From NCBI GenBank assembly GCA_012295275.1, contig CM022670.1, forward strand, positions 30,152,938 to 30,216,937: a stretch of DNA of 64,000 bases. Direction: 5' to 3'. A program made the translations under genes and the position numbers. The stretch is from Chrysomallon squamiferum. Lineage: Eukaryota; Mollusca; Gastropoda; Neomphalida; Peltospiridae. Below, in pieces: positions 13,017 through 27,540 of the stretch; the first letter of the stretch is position 1; every line of letters begins with the position of its first letter. The notes below the pieces were generated by a model. That model was not told where the DNA came from. It saw nothing but the letters and a program-made list of their open reading frames with translations, and made no database searches.

Positions 13017-13667
13017 GAAAAACAAAAACAATCTTGAAATAGTTCATGAAAAATCACACTAAAGAAATTACTGGATACAATACTTATTACTGTAATTCAA
13101 AGTTAGTAAAATTAATATTTTATCAACAACATTAAAAAAAAACCCAAAAAACAAAACAAACACAGATACATAAATAAATGCACAATACTAATTATCCATT
13201 TAACCTGGCATTCAAAGACCACTGACATGCTAAACTTGCTAATAAAAGAGTTCAAGATCAGCTGACAAAGAGCTTAATTTATTAAATTACAGTTGAATAG
13301 GAATCATTCACATTCACCCAGTATTCTAAACCCATGACTCATGCCCTGGCAACTGTTTATCAACTGCCAGTAACAAAGATTTTCCACAGGGTCCATTTCA
13401 ATGTTTGATCAATATTCTTTTAATTTCTAGATTAAAGAGTCATCAGGTTGGGTAACTCTGTTTGTATAAAAAAAAAAAAAAAAAATGTAAAGGTCTTCAA
13501 TGAAAAGTAATTATAGAAGAAATATGAGAGAATCGGCATTGGTTCAGCCACTTAAGGGAAAATCTTCATCACAGTGTAGATTCCCAAGGTGCAAACAAAG
13601 ATAATGAAGATGTCTTAGGTTTTTAGCCATCTTATAAACACATCAGTTAGTCACAGTGTGTGTCACA

Positions 13668-13990
13668 TTCAACAAGTAAAGACTACTATAGTGTTCCATG
13701 TACAAACTACATTTAACAAGTAAAAACTATTATACTGTTCCAAGTACAAACTACATTCAACGAGTAAAGACTACTATAGTGTTCTATGTACAAACTACAT
13801 TCAACGAGTAAAGACTACTATAGTGTTCTATGTACAAACTACATTCAACGAGTAAAGACTACTATAGTGTTCCATGTACAAACTACATTCAACGAGTAAA
13901 GACTACTATACTCTTCCATGTACAAACTACATTTAACAAGTAAAAACTATTACACTGTTCCAAGTACAAACTACTTTCAACACGTAAAAA
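13668..13990. repeat. 44-bp minisatellite, about seven units
   Basis: The unit contains ATGTACAAACTACATTCAAC, then GAGTAAAGACTACTATAGTG, then TTCC or TTCT. The central three to four copies are nearly identical. The outer copies share a second variant (AACAAGTAAAAACTATTAT...CTGTTCCAAG) at both ends of the array, which suggests block duplication or conversion. Confidence 0.9.
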
Positions 13991-16900
13991 ATTTTCCTTT
14001 TAATTTTTAATCAGGTCCTGCAATGAATATTTAGGATAGTTTATTGTTTTGTTTTTTCATTTTATTATCATTTGGGTTTTTATCTGTTTTACTATGAACA
14101 ATAATAGAAACTTGTAATGGACATGATAAAATAAAAAATATCATTACAAATTTCCAGAACATAATAGATAAAATGAATTTTATTATCAGATAAAATAAAA
14201 TTTTCACAAAAAACTATCACAATAACTGCTTTATGATGTTTATATATTTCATTAACATTCATAATTTCTATAAAATTAGTTTTGGTTATATTATTATTAT
14301 TATTTTTAAATTATTAACAATAAACAACTTCAGCAATGTTTATAAAAACACATCACCAAATTTCATAAAGAAATAAAAATGTAAAAATTTAGCATGACAA
14401 CTGTAAAAGTCGGTGACTTGGCAATGAGCTCAAAACCAGGAAATGAAAGTATTCAAATGTTTATTCTGAAGGATTGTACTGTTCTATCTTCTTTGAGTCC
14501 ATGCCAACTGCTGAATGAAGTAGCTGGTTTTTTACTGTTGTTCTTTTTCATTAAAATATATCCTGAAGACAGTAAAAAGCCTTCAGTATAAATGATTTGT
14601 ATAAAAAATTAAAAATAAAAGATTATATATGTTGAAAACTATCTGGACATGTTAAAAGCATTCTATCAGCTTCTGTTTTGAAATGTAATTATTGATTAGC
14701 TTTTGCTCTGTTTCATAATTATTTTTTTTTATCAGTTGATGTTGATGCTTTAATGAAACAGAGGTTCAGTGAAAGACAAATTATAAAATTTAATCATTGT
14801 AAAAAGAAAATACAAGAAAATCAGAATTCTAACTGAGATTTCCACACACATACACACATTTCTTAAATTATACACAATTACAAAAAAAAAATAATAATAA
14901 TAATAACTGTGTGACTAAATTGATATATTTACTTTGAACCATTTTATGTAATTATATATTGCACAGATAGTTCTTGGTTATGAAAATCTCCAAAATAATA
15001 GTTAACCAATTTTGATATCTTCTTTTCAATGCCGGAGAAAAATTGTATTTCAGAAAATATTTCTATAAACATACTCTGCTTCTATGAGACACTTAAACAG
15101 ATGACAAAAATATATATAATGTTACTAGTTATAATAGTGGTATATAATGTTACAATTAAATCTAGTTTTATACACAATACTAAAACTGATACATCCATCA
15201 CATGTATACACTCAAAAATGTATTTTATTGGTAATGGTAACATTGCAGTTTCATTCCATATTTTCAGATGAAATTCTCTGAAAGAAATGTACCATTTATT
15301 TTTATAATCAAAATTTGCTAGCTGAATTATTTTTATAAAAAAACCCCAAGAAATGAAATAAAATAAAAAATAAAAAAGGTGTCTTCTTAAAAGTTTTTGA
15401 TTGCAAATTATATGTTACTACATACTTGGAAATGTTTTGCTAATTAATAATGCATGTTTCGATTTATTTGTTAATTGCCTGTAAAGAAAGGAAAGGGTAA
15501 CAGGTTAAGAGAGAAGTATAAGCAATGAATGAATAAAACAATATAAAATAAAATAACATATGCTGATTTAAAACTAAACTGGAAGAGTCTAAAGAAATAT
15601 GTCACAAAATCATCATATAAAAAAAATTCATAATATTCAGGAAATAATTGCCAATGAAAAATGTTCTATAACAAAACTGGTCCAAGTCTAACCAAATTAT
15701 TTACTGTAGAAATTAAGGTCACCCAATCTGGCAATAATTTCCTACCTGAGTTTTGTGTATGTACTGGAATGGAGGAATTTAATTTAGACTTTTTAAATTA
15801 AATGGAAATTTTAGTATGTTTAAAAAATTTATGGTATGTATAGCCACAATTTTAGTCCAAAATATATTAATTATTATCAGTAAAATGCATTATGTTTTTG
15901 CAGATTATTTCTAAGTAATCTATTGCATATATTTATATGGAACATATACAGAATTACAGATACTAACAAATTATCTTCAGGCAAGCATACCACCACTTTT
16001 TGCTTTAACTTCATATTAACTGATAAATTTCTACATCCTCCCATCATCAGTTTTTATCAAAGTTTAAGTTCTATCATCATTTTTTTTTTTTTTACCTCAG
16101 TCAGCCCATGCCAAAAAGAGAAAAATGTAGCTAATTTGTTCTATTTTTAGACTGAAAATATGGAGAAAACCACAGGATTTGGTGGTTTTAATCACCAGTA
16201 CTTCCCGTATGTTTAACAACTGTTCCTCTATTCTAGAAATACTAAACAGCTAAATATTTTACAAATAATGGCAGGAATTTAAAAAATCACTTATGGGCTC
16301 AATGAGGACTGAAACTATCTCCAGCAGTATTTTAATAATAATAATAATAATAATAATCATCTGAGAAAACAAAATAAGGTATTTATTTACAAATTTTAGT
16401 TTTCTGAAAATTGGGTTTGCTATCACTCTGACAGAACTAACTTTGAAGATGAAATTAAATTTATTATAACATAAAACAATTATCTGCTGAAAACAAGAAA
16501 CAAAATATTGCTGTGGACATTTTTGATCTGCTTACAATTAATTTTTAGTTGGTATTTAAAGAATGAAAACAAACAGCAATAAAACAACTTACAGTACAAC
16601 ATTAAGATATTTTGAGTAAAATGTCAAAACTGGAAACCAACCAGTTCTGTAGTTTTCTGCTTACATCAACAATGACAAAGGAAATATGTTTAAATGCCCA
16701 TCAAGTTATTATTTCAAATTCATGAATCATATAAATATTTTGATTTATATTAATATTACCTTTTATTTCCAATTATCATTCAAATTTTTCCCTCTCGAGT
16801 AAGGCAACCAGTACCTTTAAAACAATAACTGTTTCAACTTATATATTCACTTCTAAACACTTGATGTTTCTGTTTGTATGTGACTAATAACTACTCTTCC

Positions 16901-18442
16901 TTTTACTGGATTGATATATATACCTTAACCTATGATAATATTTTGAATAACTGCATGTCTGATTATACTTATTTACATTATTTAACAAGTGCTTTCTTTG
17001 TACATTTATCCTTACCTTTTTATTGCAAACATATTATATCCTTTAACTTTTGGTAAAACATCTGTATAGACCATTTCAGCAAGCACAATGTAAAAACATA
17101 ATCCAAAGCAGTGGATAAGATGAACTGTAACATGAAATCCCTGTGTTGTCTCTTATCACAATCAGCTGTCACCACTGAAGAGAAACCACCTGACTCAACT
17201 TTTTACAGGTAATACAATTGACATCAATTCCCTGCCAGTGTTTGCTCATTATTTCAAACAATTATTGATTGAGAAATATTTGGCATTTTTTCCATTGGTG
17301 ACAGATGTTTTACTAAATCTCTTCTAGGTTTGATCCTGTGTATGCAGCAATCTTTTGTAATAAGGACTTAAATGCATTAACCCTGGGTGCAAGTGGCCCA
17401 ATAATGCAATAGACTAACTTCCAAGGTAACATCATACCTGGAAAAATGTCACATTATGTCAAATGCTGTAATGATTATTATAACAGAAAAACATTAGTCA
17501 CTTTATGTCACTGTAGCCATGTGCATGTGTCAGAAAATACTGCACCCATTATATAGGATATATATTACATACTTGTTTTTGTTTAGGCTTTTATAGATTT
17601 GGGGGGGTGATTATTTATAGATGGAAATGGTTTGTTATTAAAATATATTTTTTATTGTTGCATCATCTCTCTTCTCTTCCTCTTCTCTTGTCTCTCTCAA
17701 TCTCTACATCTTTGCTTTGTTTATTTTTCTTTCATTCACATCAATTTCTCCTTTTCTCTCTTTCTCTCTATCTTCTGTCCACAAACAAAATTAACTTGTG
17801 ATACACTTTACACGTTTTCACACATGTGTAATATTTCAGATATGTATCTTGCTAAAATCTTTCACACTTTAATATTTTAAAAATAAAAACAGATCCACCT
17901 GATATAACTCTCTCAGATATGAAATGTGTTTTTACATATTGTCAGAGATTGATGACTGAGGTCTAAGATGAGAGTACATTCTGCAAGATGTGATTCAAGA
18001 TAGCAGATTCCTGGGTGAAATCTGATTTTCTGCTTTGGTCATGTTATCTCTAAAATATATTGAGTACATACTAATCTGATAGCAGACCAATTGATACAGT
18101 CCTTATTTACAGAATATTCAGTAGCCAAAATCCATTTCACATACTACTGCAAGATACGGTATCAAAGTAAAAACATTCATTAAATATCCCACTAGTGGGT
18201 GCTTATATCACAGTATAAAATAAAACACGTTATCACGCGTGTGTAATATAAATATTGAAATATTAATATATTAAACATTAGACAGTTTAGTAACATTTTG
18301 CAGTGTTATCATATAAATCCTGTTTGTATTATAACAGGAGAGGAACCAAGAAATCAGAAGTGGGAGGTATCACTGAACTGCATATAAAACTTTAACATCA
18401 ATACTCACATGCATACTCATATCTACATATGTATGTCTGAGT

Positions 18443-18446
<4 letters not shown>

Positions 18447-18486
<40 letters not shown>
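18447..18486. repeat. (CA)n microsatellite
   Basis: About 20 CA units with one CAAA interruption, in an intron. Confidence 0.9.
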
Positions 18487-18487
<1 letters not shown>

Positions 18488-19852
18488 GATACAGACCTAA
18501 AAGCAACAACCATCTTTAAAACGTTTATTTATTTATTTATTAAATCTAATTCTTCTTTATTTATATTAGTAGTTACTTCTTAAAAGTCATTATGGTCTGT
18601 GCATGTACGTACATATGAGAAAGAGAGAGAAAACAATGTGTATGTGTGTTGTGTATGTATGTGTATGTATGTTTGTCTATGCATGTTACTACTAACATAT
18701 CTGAAAACAATAAATTAAACTTTCACATTCAGTTTAAGATAAATACCTCCTAAACTCTAACTAAATGTTATTCCTTTCTTTTTTCTACGCACTGTATAAA
18801 TGTAGATAAATTAGATATGGGAAATTAAGAGATGCTATGGCTAATTTGTATCCACATATTATTTAATCATATTTTGAATACTTAACTTTTGTAAAGTATT
18901 TCTTAAATATAATATTTCAGAAAGGATGAAATAAAATGCTATACTACAACTTTATCATCGTTTTTCTTTGCATGGAATTACCATAAACAAAACACTGCCC
19001 ACATTATATAAAATATTTTTACTACTTTCTACCACTCACTTCATCTCACATAAATAAAAAAGGGAAAAGACATCAAAGAAATAGTTTTATACCTTGAACT
19101 CATATTTGCTGGGCCTAGAACATGGCAAACGTCCAGAAATTTAACTGTAGACATTTTTTAAAAATACCTGAACTTGAAGCATTGTTCTTTCTGTATCTTA
19201 CACACTGTGTATCACACAGTGAAACATACATTGTGTATGTATCACCATACAAAAACCTATCTATTCAACCTCCATGTAGTATTTAACAAGTCATACTAAA
19301 CAGGCTATATGTGTGGGGTCATACCAGTTTTCAAGAGATACATTTACAGTAATACCTAAATATTCATTTGTTTATACATGTTACCTTCATTTGTGTATAT
19401 TAGTATTGTGTATTGTCCTGTATACATTTACATATTTTAAATAAGCTCATCTAAGGATACATTATTAGTGAACTTATTAAAAGTAAGAAATTACATACCT
19501 GAACGATATCTGTTAATTGTAACAATAATTGTTTTAGTTGTTTTACCCTTCATGTTTACTGTTTATTTCCAACATCTGCCAAAAATTCAGTTTGAATACA
19601 TAAATAAATTTAAAAAAAATGAATAAATGTAAAAATGTACAACCAGACATATACACAACAGAATTTAAATAAAAAGAAATGTTTAAAATACTTTTTAATG
19701 GCAAAATTTGTCATTATGGACTGTGATTAGCATATAAAAATAAACTTTACTTTATATCCATCCTTAAATTAAAATTGTCTATTTTCGGACATATTTTTAT
19801 ACTGTTCTTCAGACAATCACTATATCATATATTTTAAATATGTCATATATTT

Positions 19853-19948
19853 TGTGTGTGTGTATGTGTGTGTGTGTGTGTGTGTGTGCGTGTGTGCGTG
19901 TGTGCGTGCATGCGTGCGTGCATGTGTGTGTGCGTGCGAGAGAGAGAG
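19853..19948. repeat. (TG)n/(TGCG)n microsatellite
   Basis: A TG run with CG-containing variants (GTGCGTGC) ends in GAGAGAGA. Alternating purine-pyrimidine sequence of this kind can adopt Z-DNA. It lies about 190 bp downstream (in the transcript sense) of the donor of candidate exon 20135-20247. Confidence 0.9.
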
Positions 19949-20074
19949 ATTAGGAGTTTATACCTGCAGGAATATGTTGAGACTATTTGTATCAAGTATG
20001 TATATTTATATTTAAGAAACTGATATTTTATAAATATGATATACCAGAAAGACAATTCAAAAGAAATTTTTAAA

Positions 20075-20110
<36 letters not shown>

Positions 20111-20134
20111 CTGAAGTAACTTATTTTTACATAC

Positions 20135-20247
20135 CTATTCCAATTACATGAAGGTACACTGGGGCAGGGAACCACCCATGAATTCTGCACTGTGTATATA
20201 TTACCCCCAGTCCACTGGGACATTGTCAGACGTTAAAATAGAGATGT
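20135..20247 (-). CDS. Candidate alternative or cassette exon with start codon
   Basis: A minus-strand ATG at 20223 opens 29 codons (starting MSQWTGGNIYTVQNSW) that end AAT AG at a good donor (AG|GTATGT, 20134). The two leftover bases match the phase required by exon 4736 and give Asn-Arg-Gly-Asn-Met. A TTTGTTACAG acceptor-like site sits just upstream (20248), but the frame from it contains a TAA, so that version would be a partly noncoding exon starting at the ATG. Two closer AG sites, TCCCAG|TGG (20214) and GTGCAG|AAT, would open in phase 0. That is the phase left by the large exon, so the exon could also bridge 29219 to 4736. Codon-like composition and higher GC support function, but the peptide is unrecognised. 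Confidence 0.45.
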
Positions 20248-20587
20248 CTGTAACAAATCCAGGTATCAGAACACACCTGTTATTTATTTTTTTGTTTTTG
20301 TTTTACTAAGATAACTTGTCAGTTGATTACAGGTAAGTCCAGTGTACATGTAAGGTATACACATACATCACAATAAGAACTATTTCAAAAAGCAATTACA
20401 TCTACCAATCCCAGCACAGACCTGTTACCTGTGAGATCATTGTTACAAGGTATGATGGGACCTCAGAATGTAAACATTGGCTGCATGCCACTTTTAATGA
20501 ATAGAAATATAATAGGCCCATTTAGGGATAAATAAATAATAAAGACTTTTATTTTGTATGTATACACATGGATACATTGATGCAAAC

Positions 20588-20618
20588 ACACACACACACA
20601 CACTCATTTACACATACA

Positions 20619-20662
<44 letters not shown>

Positions 20663-20665
20663 CAG
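20588..20665. repeat. (CA)n microsatellite, compound
   Basis: There are two CA runs separated by TCATTTACACATACAGA-like sequence. The overlapping Thr/His-rich ORF is an artefact of the repeat. Confidence 0.9.
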
Positions 20666-23600
20666 TTACACATACAGACACACACAAATACATATATTAT
20701 ATATATATATAACCATCCATATAATGACATATGTATATAAATAAATACATTCACATAACCATATCTACAAACTTTCAGTTATATTATTTAAAATTTTATT
20801 CAAATATTCAGCTGTAACTATTTCTGGTATAAAGCAGAAATTTTCAAATTCATTCATGCGTTTAAAAAAATATTATAATGTATTTAAACTGTGTAACAGC
20901 ACCATTTTATAACAATTACCAAGTTATTAATGTTATTTGTTACTTTGTCTAGATCACAAAATTAATAATCAGTTAATATGACATAGCCACATGTAAGTGA
21001 AGGCATCACATTAATGAAGTGTTTAAGAATATCGCTCCTAATGCTGAAAATTCTTAAAATACACAGCAATCATAATTTCATTATCACAGCTATGAAATGC
21101 ACAAAATATTTCTGCATTGTTTAATATATTTGACAATATTATATTTATCATCCTTTTAACTTGTTTTGGCTCAGAAAAGATTTATGATAATGCTGAGTCA
21201 GAGTTATTGTTATAATTAATTAAACAACTAAGTAATACTGCATTCTAACAAACCTCTGGTTTATACATCACACACACCGATACAAATGTCAGGGTTACTT
21301 GAGTCAGGAGTCAGTAGTAGTTTATTAAATATATTTTTATTTATTTATTATAATAATGGAATAAACAGATGTCTATATATCCAGCCATTAATAATCAAAT
21401 AACAGACTATGTATATTGGAAAAAATTAAACAAATAAATTAGAAACATCTATAATAAGAAAGAAATAAGAAAATGAATAATAATACAAAATAGTAAATAC
21501 ATTTTCTAATTTCCAGTTAATTAACTATTATACTAATTGAAATCCAACTCCCAGTTAAGTACAACTGTCACACACACACTATACTTTTGCACATTTAAAA
21601 AGAACAAAGAACTTTTACATTTTTACCAAATGACAAATGACATTTAACTTTTTATGTTAACAGTTTTGTTTTTACTGTGACTGCTAGCTATCATGTGAAC
21701 TTTAATTCTGTACTTGATACCAGTCCATACATCATAACTGATATTTCATGACCATGTATAAGTGGATTGGAAAAGGCACTCACATAACTAATGAGAAAAA
21801 TATGAAAAACTGAACAGCGTAATAATAATTAATTTTTTTTTTCTTTGATTTTTGTTTGTTCTTGTTTTTTTGGGGGTGTTTTTGTCTGTGAGTGTGTTTT
21901 TGTCTGTGAGTAAATTTGTGAATGTGTGTAGGCTGTATCTGTACATGTTCATGCACATTTGTAATATATAAACCTACTTGTATAATTATTTATAAATTAT
22001 GCTTTATTTAAGGAGTACATTAACATTTTTGTAAACTGATGTTGCCATTATCAAGATGAAATGAGTTTCATTTTAAAGGAGAAATAAATAATAAATAATA
22101 AAGAAAGACTTTGGTCAGCAAAAACAGGTATTCAGAATATTTACAGAAATCACAAGTGTATGACAACGAATAAGAGTCAAAACTGAGTGTTAAAATGTAG
22201 TCTAAATGACAACAGTATTAATATTAGACATAATAAAATCATATTAATGATATTAGTGATGTTGAAAATCTTCTCAGAAACTCAGCAGAGTTATTTCTTA
22301 TGTTTTGATGACACAAACTTTGCTAGGATAAATTAATATCCTGAGTAACACAATTTTGAAAAAAACCACCTACAAAATGGTGACAGTTGTATGTGGAATT
22401 CGGTTACAATAATTATTGTTTATTTTAGAGATCAGTCCTGGGTGATTAGAGATATAAACAGGCCAATACGCCTAAAGCTGGGCAACAATTAGAAACCAAT
22501 CTATACAGTCTACACAATGAGAAAAACGTACACCAAAGAGAGTGTTGCATAATATCTGTGTAACTGTGTGGGCCTGTGATCAGCTCAGTACTGTATGAAC
22601 CAATTTTGTGTTACATGTAACAGGCAATGGCTGCTCCCTAGAAACATCCATGTCATTATTCAGCACTGGAATTTGACTTACTTCTAGAATAAATAATATC
22701 AACTATATTTAAATCAGACATTTTTTGTCAAGATAATAAGACTTTAATGGGGAAGAGGTAATTTAAGATGATTTGTTTTCTTAAACATTTTTAAGTGGTT
22801 TAAAAGAAATATTTAGTGACAAAATAATTTTCAAAAATATATGTGGACTGTATAATTATAAAAACTAGTTTTAAAATGCTGTGGCTTATATTAACTATTT
22901 TATAGGCCATTTTGTCTTGATAAATCTACAAACTGACCATTTTATTAATGTACTTCATTTATAATTATGTACATATGTATTAAAAAATAACAACAACAAC
23001 ATAAGACTGACTGAGAATGAATGATTCATGCAACACTAAGCCATTTCTCATAGTAATAACAATAATAAGAGAACATGAAGTGAAGAAGAAGAAAAAGAAG
23101 AACATAATGGGGAATCAATAATACGAGTAGCAACATAATAATAATAATCTTCATTATTATTTGCATTATCATCATCATAATGAAGTATAAAATCTGGAAT
23201 TGATCCAACTTCATTGCATATCACTTTTGTCTTATTCAGTATTAGCGGATAGTCATGATCAATGGTATTCATTTGAATGTTAAATATGCAAACAATTCCT
23301 GTACATCCATTACAGTTCTTAAAATCTTATTATCAATACCATTTTGTTATTTTTAATCTAGATATTATAACACATAACAGAATAACACTATTTCTAAATA
23401 CATTTGACTTGTCTATGAATTCAGTGAAATTTTAAGGTTCAGTTATAAGAAAATGAGTCACAGTCTATTACTAGATATTTTATCTGTTCATAACATAAAA
23501 ACTTTTGTCTGCATATATTTTAGCCTGCTTTCTTCAAGGAAATGTTCAAACATGGGCACACCATCAGATTTTGATAAAGAGTTTTAGCTAATTAAGGAAA

Positions 23601-24119
23601 GGAAAAGGAAATTAGAAAAATTATTAACTGTAGTGTTTTGAAATAGCTAATAAGCACTATTTCTGTTTTATATGTATGCATTTCATCAAGTCTAAACTAT
23701 TGACAATATCCCTCACATTGATCCCATTAAATGATCCTTATTGAAAATAAATATAAAGGAGCATTTAAACTACTAGTAATAATAATCTTTTTTTTTAAAA
23801 GTCATTGAAATACCTGCTGCTCTGAACCATTGTACAAAGTAGTAGTCATAATATAAAGTAGTTCAAGATATTAAAACTTGATGTAGCAACTCCTGTAACC
23901 AAATGTTCACTGAATTTATAGGGTTCAGATCAGTAAGTACTAACCAATAATTCTAAATAATAATTCTGTAATATAAGATGAAAAAAACTGTCAAGAAAAT
24001 AGTGTTCCAATTGACTGCACTCAAAACAAATATAGTGTGTCAGATTGACAGCAAAAACAAACACTTGTATAAAGTCAGTTTATTGACCTACTATATATTC
24101 AGACAATTAAACAATCTAC

Positions 24120-24455
24120 ATAGGTCTTTTTTCCAGAAGCTAACTTGAATTTGCATAGAATTTATGATCTTTTGCCTGGGATCATACTTATATCTTCGTA
24201 GACATAATTCATGATCTTTTGTCCTGGATCTAATTTGTATCTACACAGAAAAAATTCATGAACTTTTACTCAGGATCTATGTTACATCTACATAGACAGA
24301 TGTACGGTCTTACACTCTGGATTTAACTTGTATCTACATAGTCAGAATTCATCATCTTTTGTGCTGGATCCAGTTTGTATCTAAATATTCAGAATTCATG
24401 GTCTTTTATCTTGTATCTAACTTGTATCTTCATAGACAAAATTCATGATCTTCTA
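24120..24455. repeat. Decayed tandem repeat, unit about 50-60 bp
   Basis: The phrase order TTCATGATCTTTTG, CCTGGATCTAA, TTGTATCTACATAGACA is repeated about six times with many substitutions. Confidence 0.75.
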
Positions 24456-27282
24456 TATATTAGCTGTGTCTGAACATTTTGATGTCATAGACAAAATAAA
24501 AAAGTCTGTGAGATTCCTGTTTCTGAGCTATCATCATCACCATAATAATCACATTATTGTTACTATTATTATTATATAATTATACTAGTTATTATTATTA
24601 TCGGTATCAAATAATTATCTAACACTAACTTGTATAAATCATATTTATGTATGTCCTTTTAAGTTATAAACCAGATATATATATTACTGAGGCTGGGACT
24701 TGGGTAACAGCTGGTGTCTTTAATTAACTGCTAGATGACTAACAGCAACAGCCAAATATACTGAACTGTGCAGACCTTCACATTCCAAATGTTAACTTTC
24801 AGATCTGGTTTGTTTCAGCTGATGATAATTAATTTGTCTTTATCATTGTTTCTCCACAATTTTATTTCATTTATGGTTATTAAACTGGAAAATTTAGGAC
24901 ATACTTCAGCAATATGTATATTTTATTTATTTATATAATTTAATTTTAATTTTGGTGATAAAAATTAAATTTATGGCTAGAGGACTGTAAGATACAGAGA
25001 TCTAAACATATTTAGAACACTCAATCTTTAATTTAATTATCTTTCAATCAATCAATGTATCTATCTGTCTATTTATATATTATAAACTTAAGTTCTTTTG
25101 AAATAAAAAGTCATAATTTACACACACTAAATTTAATTTAATATTTCAATAAAGCTTATTAAAGATAATAACTAAGTACTAAATGTAACAGCAGAAAATC
25201 CAAGTTATACTTCAAACAATATAAAACTAATCTGTACTGTAAGGCTATTAAATTTACATTTATGTTTCCAGAACAAAGATTTTCCAGATTAACTAAAAGC
25301 AAATCTGTTTGACTGATCACAACAAATCCTATTACAGATAAAACTCATTAAATTAGTCTACTCTTCCATACCTTGATCTATCAGTTAAACAAATCCAGAA
25401 TTAAAACAGAGACATTTATTGTGGAGACTGAATTATGGAAAGATTAGTTTCTAGTGTCTAATTTCAATATACTATTATGGAAAATTTGTTGAATATAATG
25501 ACACCTTCAACATTTTAACATCAAGATTTATATATGATATGATACACATTAAATAAGATACAACTAACAAAGAAATGAGCTTTTATGTTAGCAGCAAGAG
25601 ATCATTTATATGTACCTTACCACAGACAGGAAGACAAAACAACAACAACACTGCCTTTAATAAAGTAGTCATGAGTCAATGATGGAGGATTGATCCTACA
25701 ACCTTTCATGACTCAGGTCAACACTCTACCAATGATTTACAGAACATGACTGATGTCAGAAAATAATTGTTTTTCTGCAGTAACTAATTCTGTAACACAT
25801 TTATGCTAACACACTCTCCAGACAACACAGGCTCTAGCCATAGCTGTACTTGCACCGTAATGGATGAAAGCACATTTCAAACTGAATGGGTTGTTTGTAA
25901 ATTGTATCTATATGTTAATTCATTTTGTCAGAGTGTTTGTGTCTGTCTGCTTGTTTATGTGTATTTTACATGCAAATAAATAAAACCATTTCAGTTTTTC
26001 TATGTGAATATATTTTCTTTTCAGTGTCATGGGCACCTTTTTACATTTAAAAACTAAACTGAAATGACATTTTCCTACAATAGTGATGACATTTCTTTTT
26101 TTTTTAAGGTGTTTCAGGGTAATATTCATACCAAAACCATTCAAAAACGATGCAAAAATCAATAAATATATAAAAAGAAAAACGATAATAATTTTTAAAC
26201 ATCCAACTTATGACAGATTATTAATGAGACATCTACTGAATAATTGTATGATGTTTTGAGGTTTTTTTTTTTTTTTAAAGCTTGCTGATATTGTGAAAAT
26301 TCTCAAAACCAAACACTGATGGGAACTAGTAAAACATTTAATTTGCATCACATTCAGTTAAGTTTTAAAAGATGTATAAATAACTGGATTATTGATACTG
26401 TTCAGTTTTGGAATTATATAATTCTAGTTTAGATAAGTTTTCATTGTATTTAATTTTGAATATTTATTTGAAAACATATATAAGATGAAATACAGTTAAT
26501 GTCTCATAAATACTAAATACATCACATAATTTGTTGATTAAGCAGTGCTAGAAGATATTTAAAACTGTAGCCGTATTTTCAAAAACTATATAAGCCACCT
26601 GATAATATCGAGAAGGTATTAATCTTTACAAAAGTCATATATAAAAAAATAAAACCTCTTACCCCACACCAAGATCTCTGTGTCTGAAAGACTGGGGAGA
26701 GTCCAAACTGTTTGGCTTTAAAAAAATAAAAAATAAAAAATAAATAAAATATATATATAAAATAGAATTTGAACATATAAAATCTGTTTATTAAGCTATA
26801 TAGTTTATCTATGATGTAAGCTTTCTTTACATTTAAATGACCTCCAGTGAAACAGTTATTCAAAATAAAGCATATAAAATAAATAAAAAATAAAGGTAAA
26901 ACTATGCATAACCACATTCATGAAACAAAAAACATACACAAATTTCTTTTAAATTAAAGTGATAATAATAAATAAAGGCAAATTATGTAATATTGCCAAC
27001 AAGACATTTCTTTTATGGATAGAACAAATAATGATATATTAGTTGAATAATATACATTATGACAATTCTACAACATTGGAAATTTGTTTTCTGTACTAAA
27101 TAAAAACATCATAAATCAAGTACAAAATAGAAAATATAACAATATTGATTTTTCTTCTTTATCCTGTTTTTTTCTTACTTTCTTAAAAAAAATAAAAATT
27201 TCTCCTCTTTTTCTGTAAAATCTATTTTATTTTTCTCTCTGTTATTAAACCCAACCCCATATATACTGCACACACTACTTAC

Positions 27283-27520
27283 CTGTCAGATATCCAGTTA
27301 ATGAAATTAATAACAGACCATGTACAGAGATAATACAAGCATGTATGTACTGTTTACACAGACATGAGACAAAGCTCACAGCATCCCACCCAGCTGACTC
27401 ACACATGCTCACAGAGAGCTGTCCATGTCAAACTCTCCCTATCTGAATCCATTGTCTTTAACCACCACTCTTTGCAGTCACTCTCTTAGCCATTCACAGA
27501 GGCCTTTTTTTTGTTTTGAC
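27283..27520 (-). other. Candidate alternative first exon (5' UTR)
   Basis: The minus strand ends in an excellent donor, GACAG|GTAAGTAG, at 27283. The block is much less AT-rich than its flanks, has no acceptor-like start and sits about 30 bp below a TATA-like sequence. A short upstream ORF (ATG at about 27452, 17 codons, starting MDSDRES) terminates inside it, so the exon is probably untranslated and would leave the ATG of exon 4736 as the start codon. The upstream limit is estimated from the TATA position. An unrelated short transcript is the main alternative. Confidence 0.4.
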
Positions 27521-27540
27521 TTAGTCCACTTTTGTATTGC

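Larger units (their letters stand above)
9601..20134 (-). other. Long intronic, repeat-rich stretch
   Basis: No exon could be supported here. Contents include (TA)n-(ATT)n-(T)n at about 9949-10021, a 43-base poly-A at 12767-12809, (ATA)n at about 12980-13012, a 44-bp minisatellite (13668-13990), CA repeats at about 18447-18486 and TG repeats at about 19855-19935. ORFs such as 11913-12113, 14394-14591 and 17607-17880 encode hydrophobic or low-complexity peptides, lack splice or codon support, and are treated as chance. Confidence 0.5.
20248..27282 (-). other. Long intronic stretch
   Basis: No exon could be supported. It is mostly AT-rich. A block near 22440-22680 is less AT-rich and of unknown function. 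A decayed tandem array lies at 24120-24455. Short ATT/AAT runs occur near 23130-23170 and 24540-24600. ORFs at 23026-23272, 25920-26162 and 26579-26917 are low-complexity and unsupported. Confidence 0.5.

Noticed and set aside
13668-13990. CRISPR-like array
   Set aside because: The units are contiguous 44-bp tandem copies without unique spacers, in a eukaryotic intron.
17607-17880. Overlapping Leu/Ser-rich plus-strand ORFs
   Set aside because: They arise from a TCTC/CTTT pyrimidine stretch. Signal-peptide-like hydrophobicity is compositional.
20558-20740. Thr/His-rich plus-strand ORF
   Set aside because: It is produced by CA repeats, with no start context, splice or composition support.
26579-26917. 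112-codon minus-strand ORF rich in Phe/Ile/Tyr
   Set aside because: It is a chance open frame in AT-rich DNA with runs of TTT/TAT codons and no splice support.
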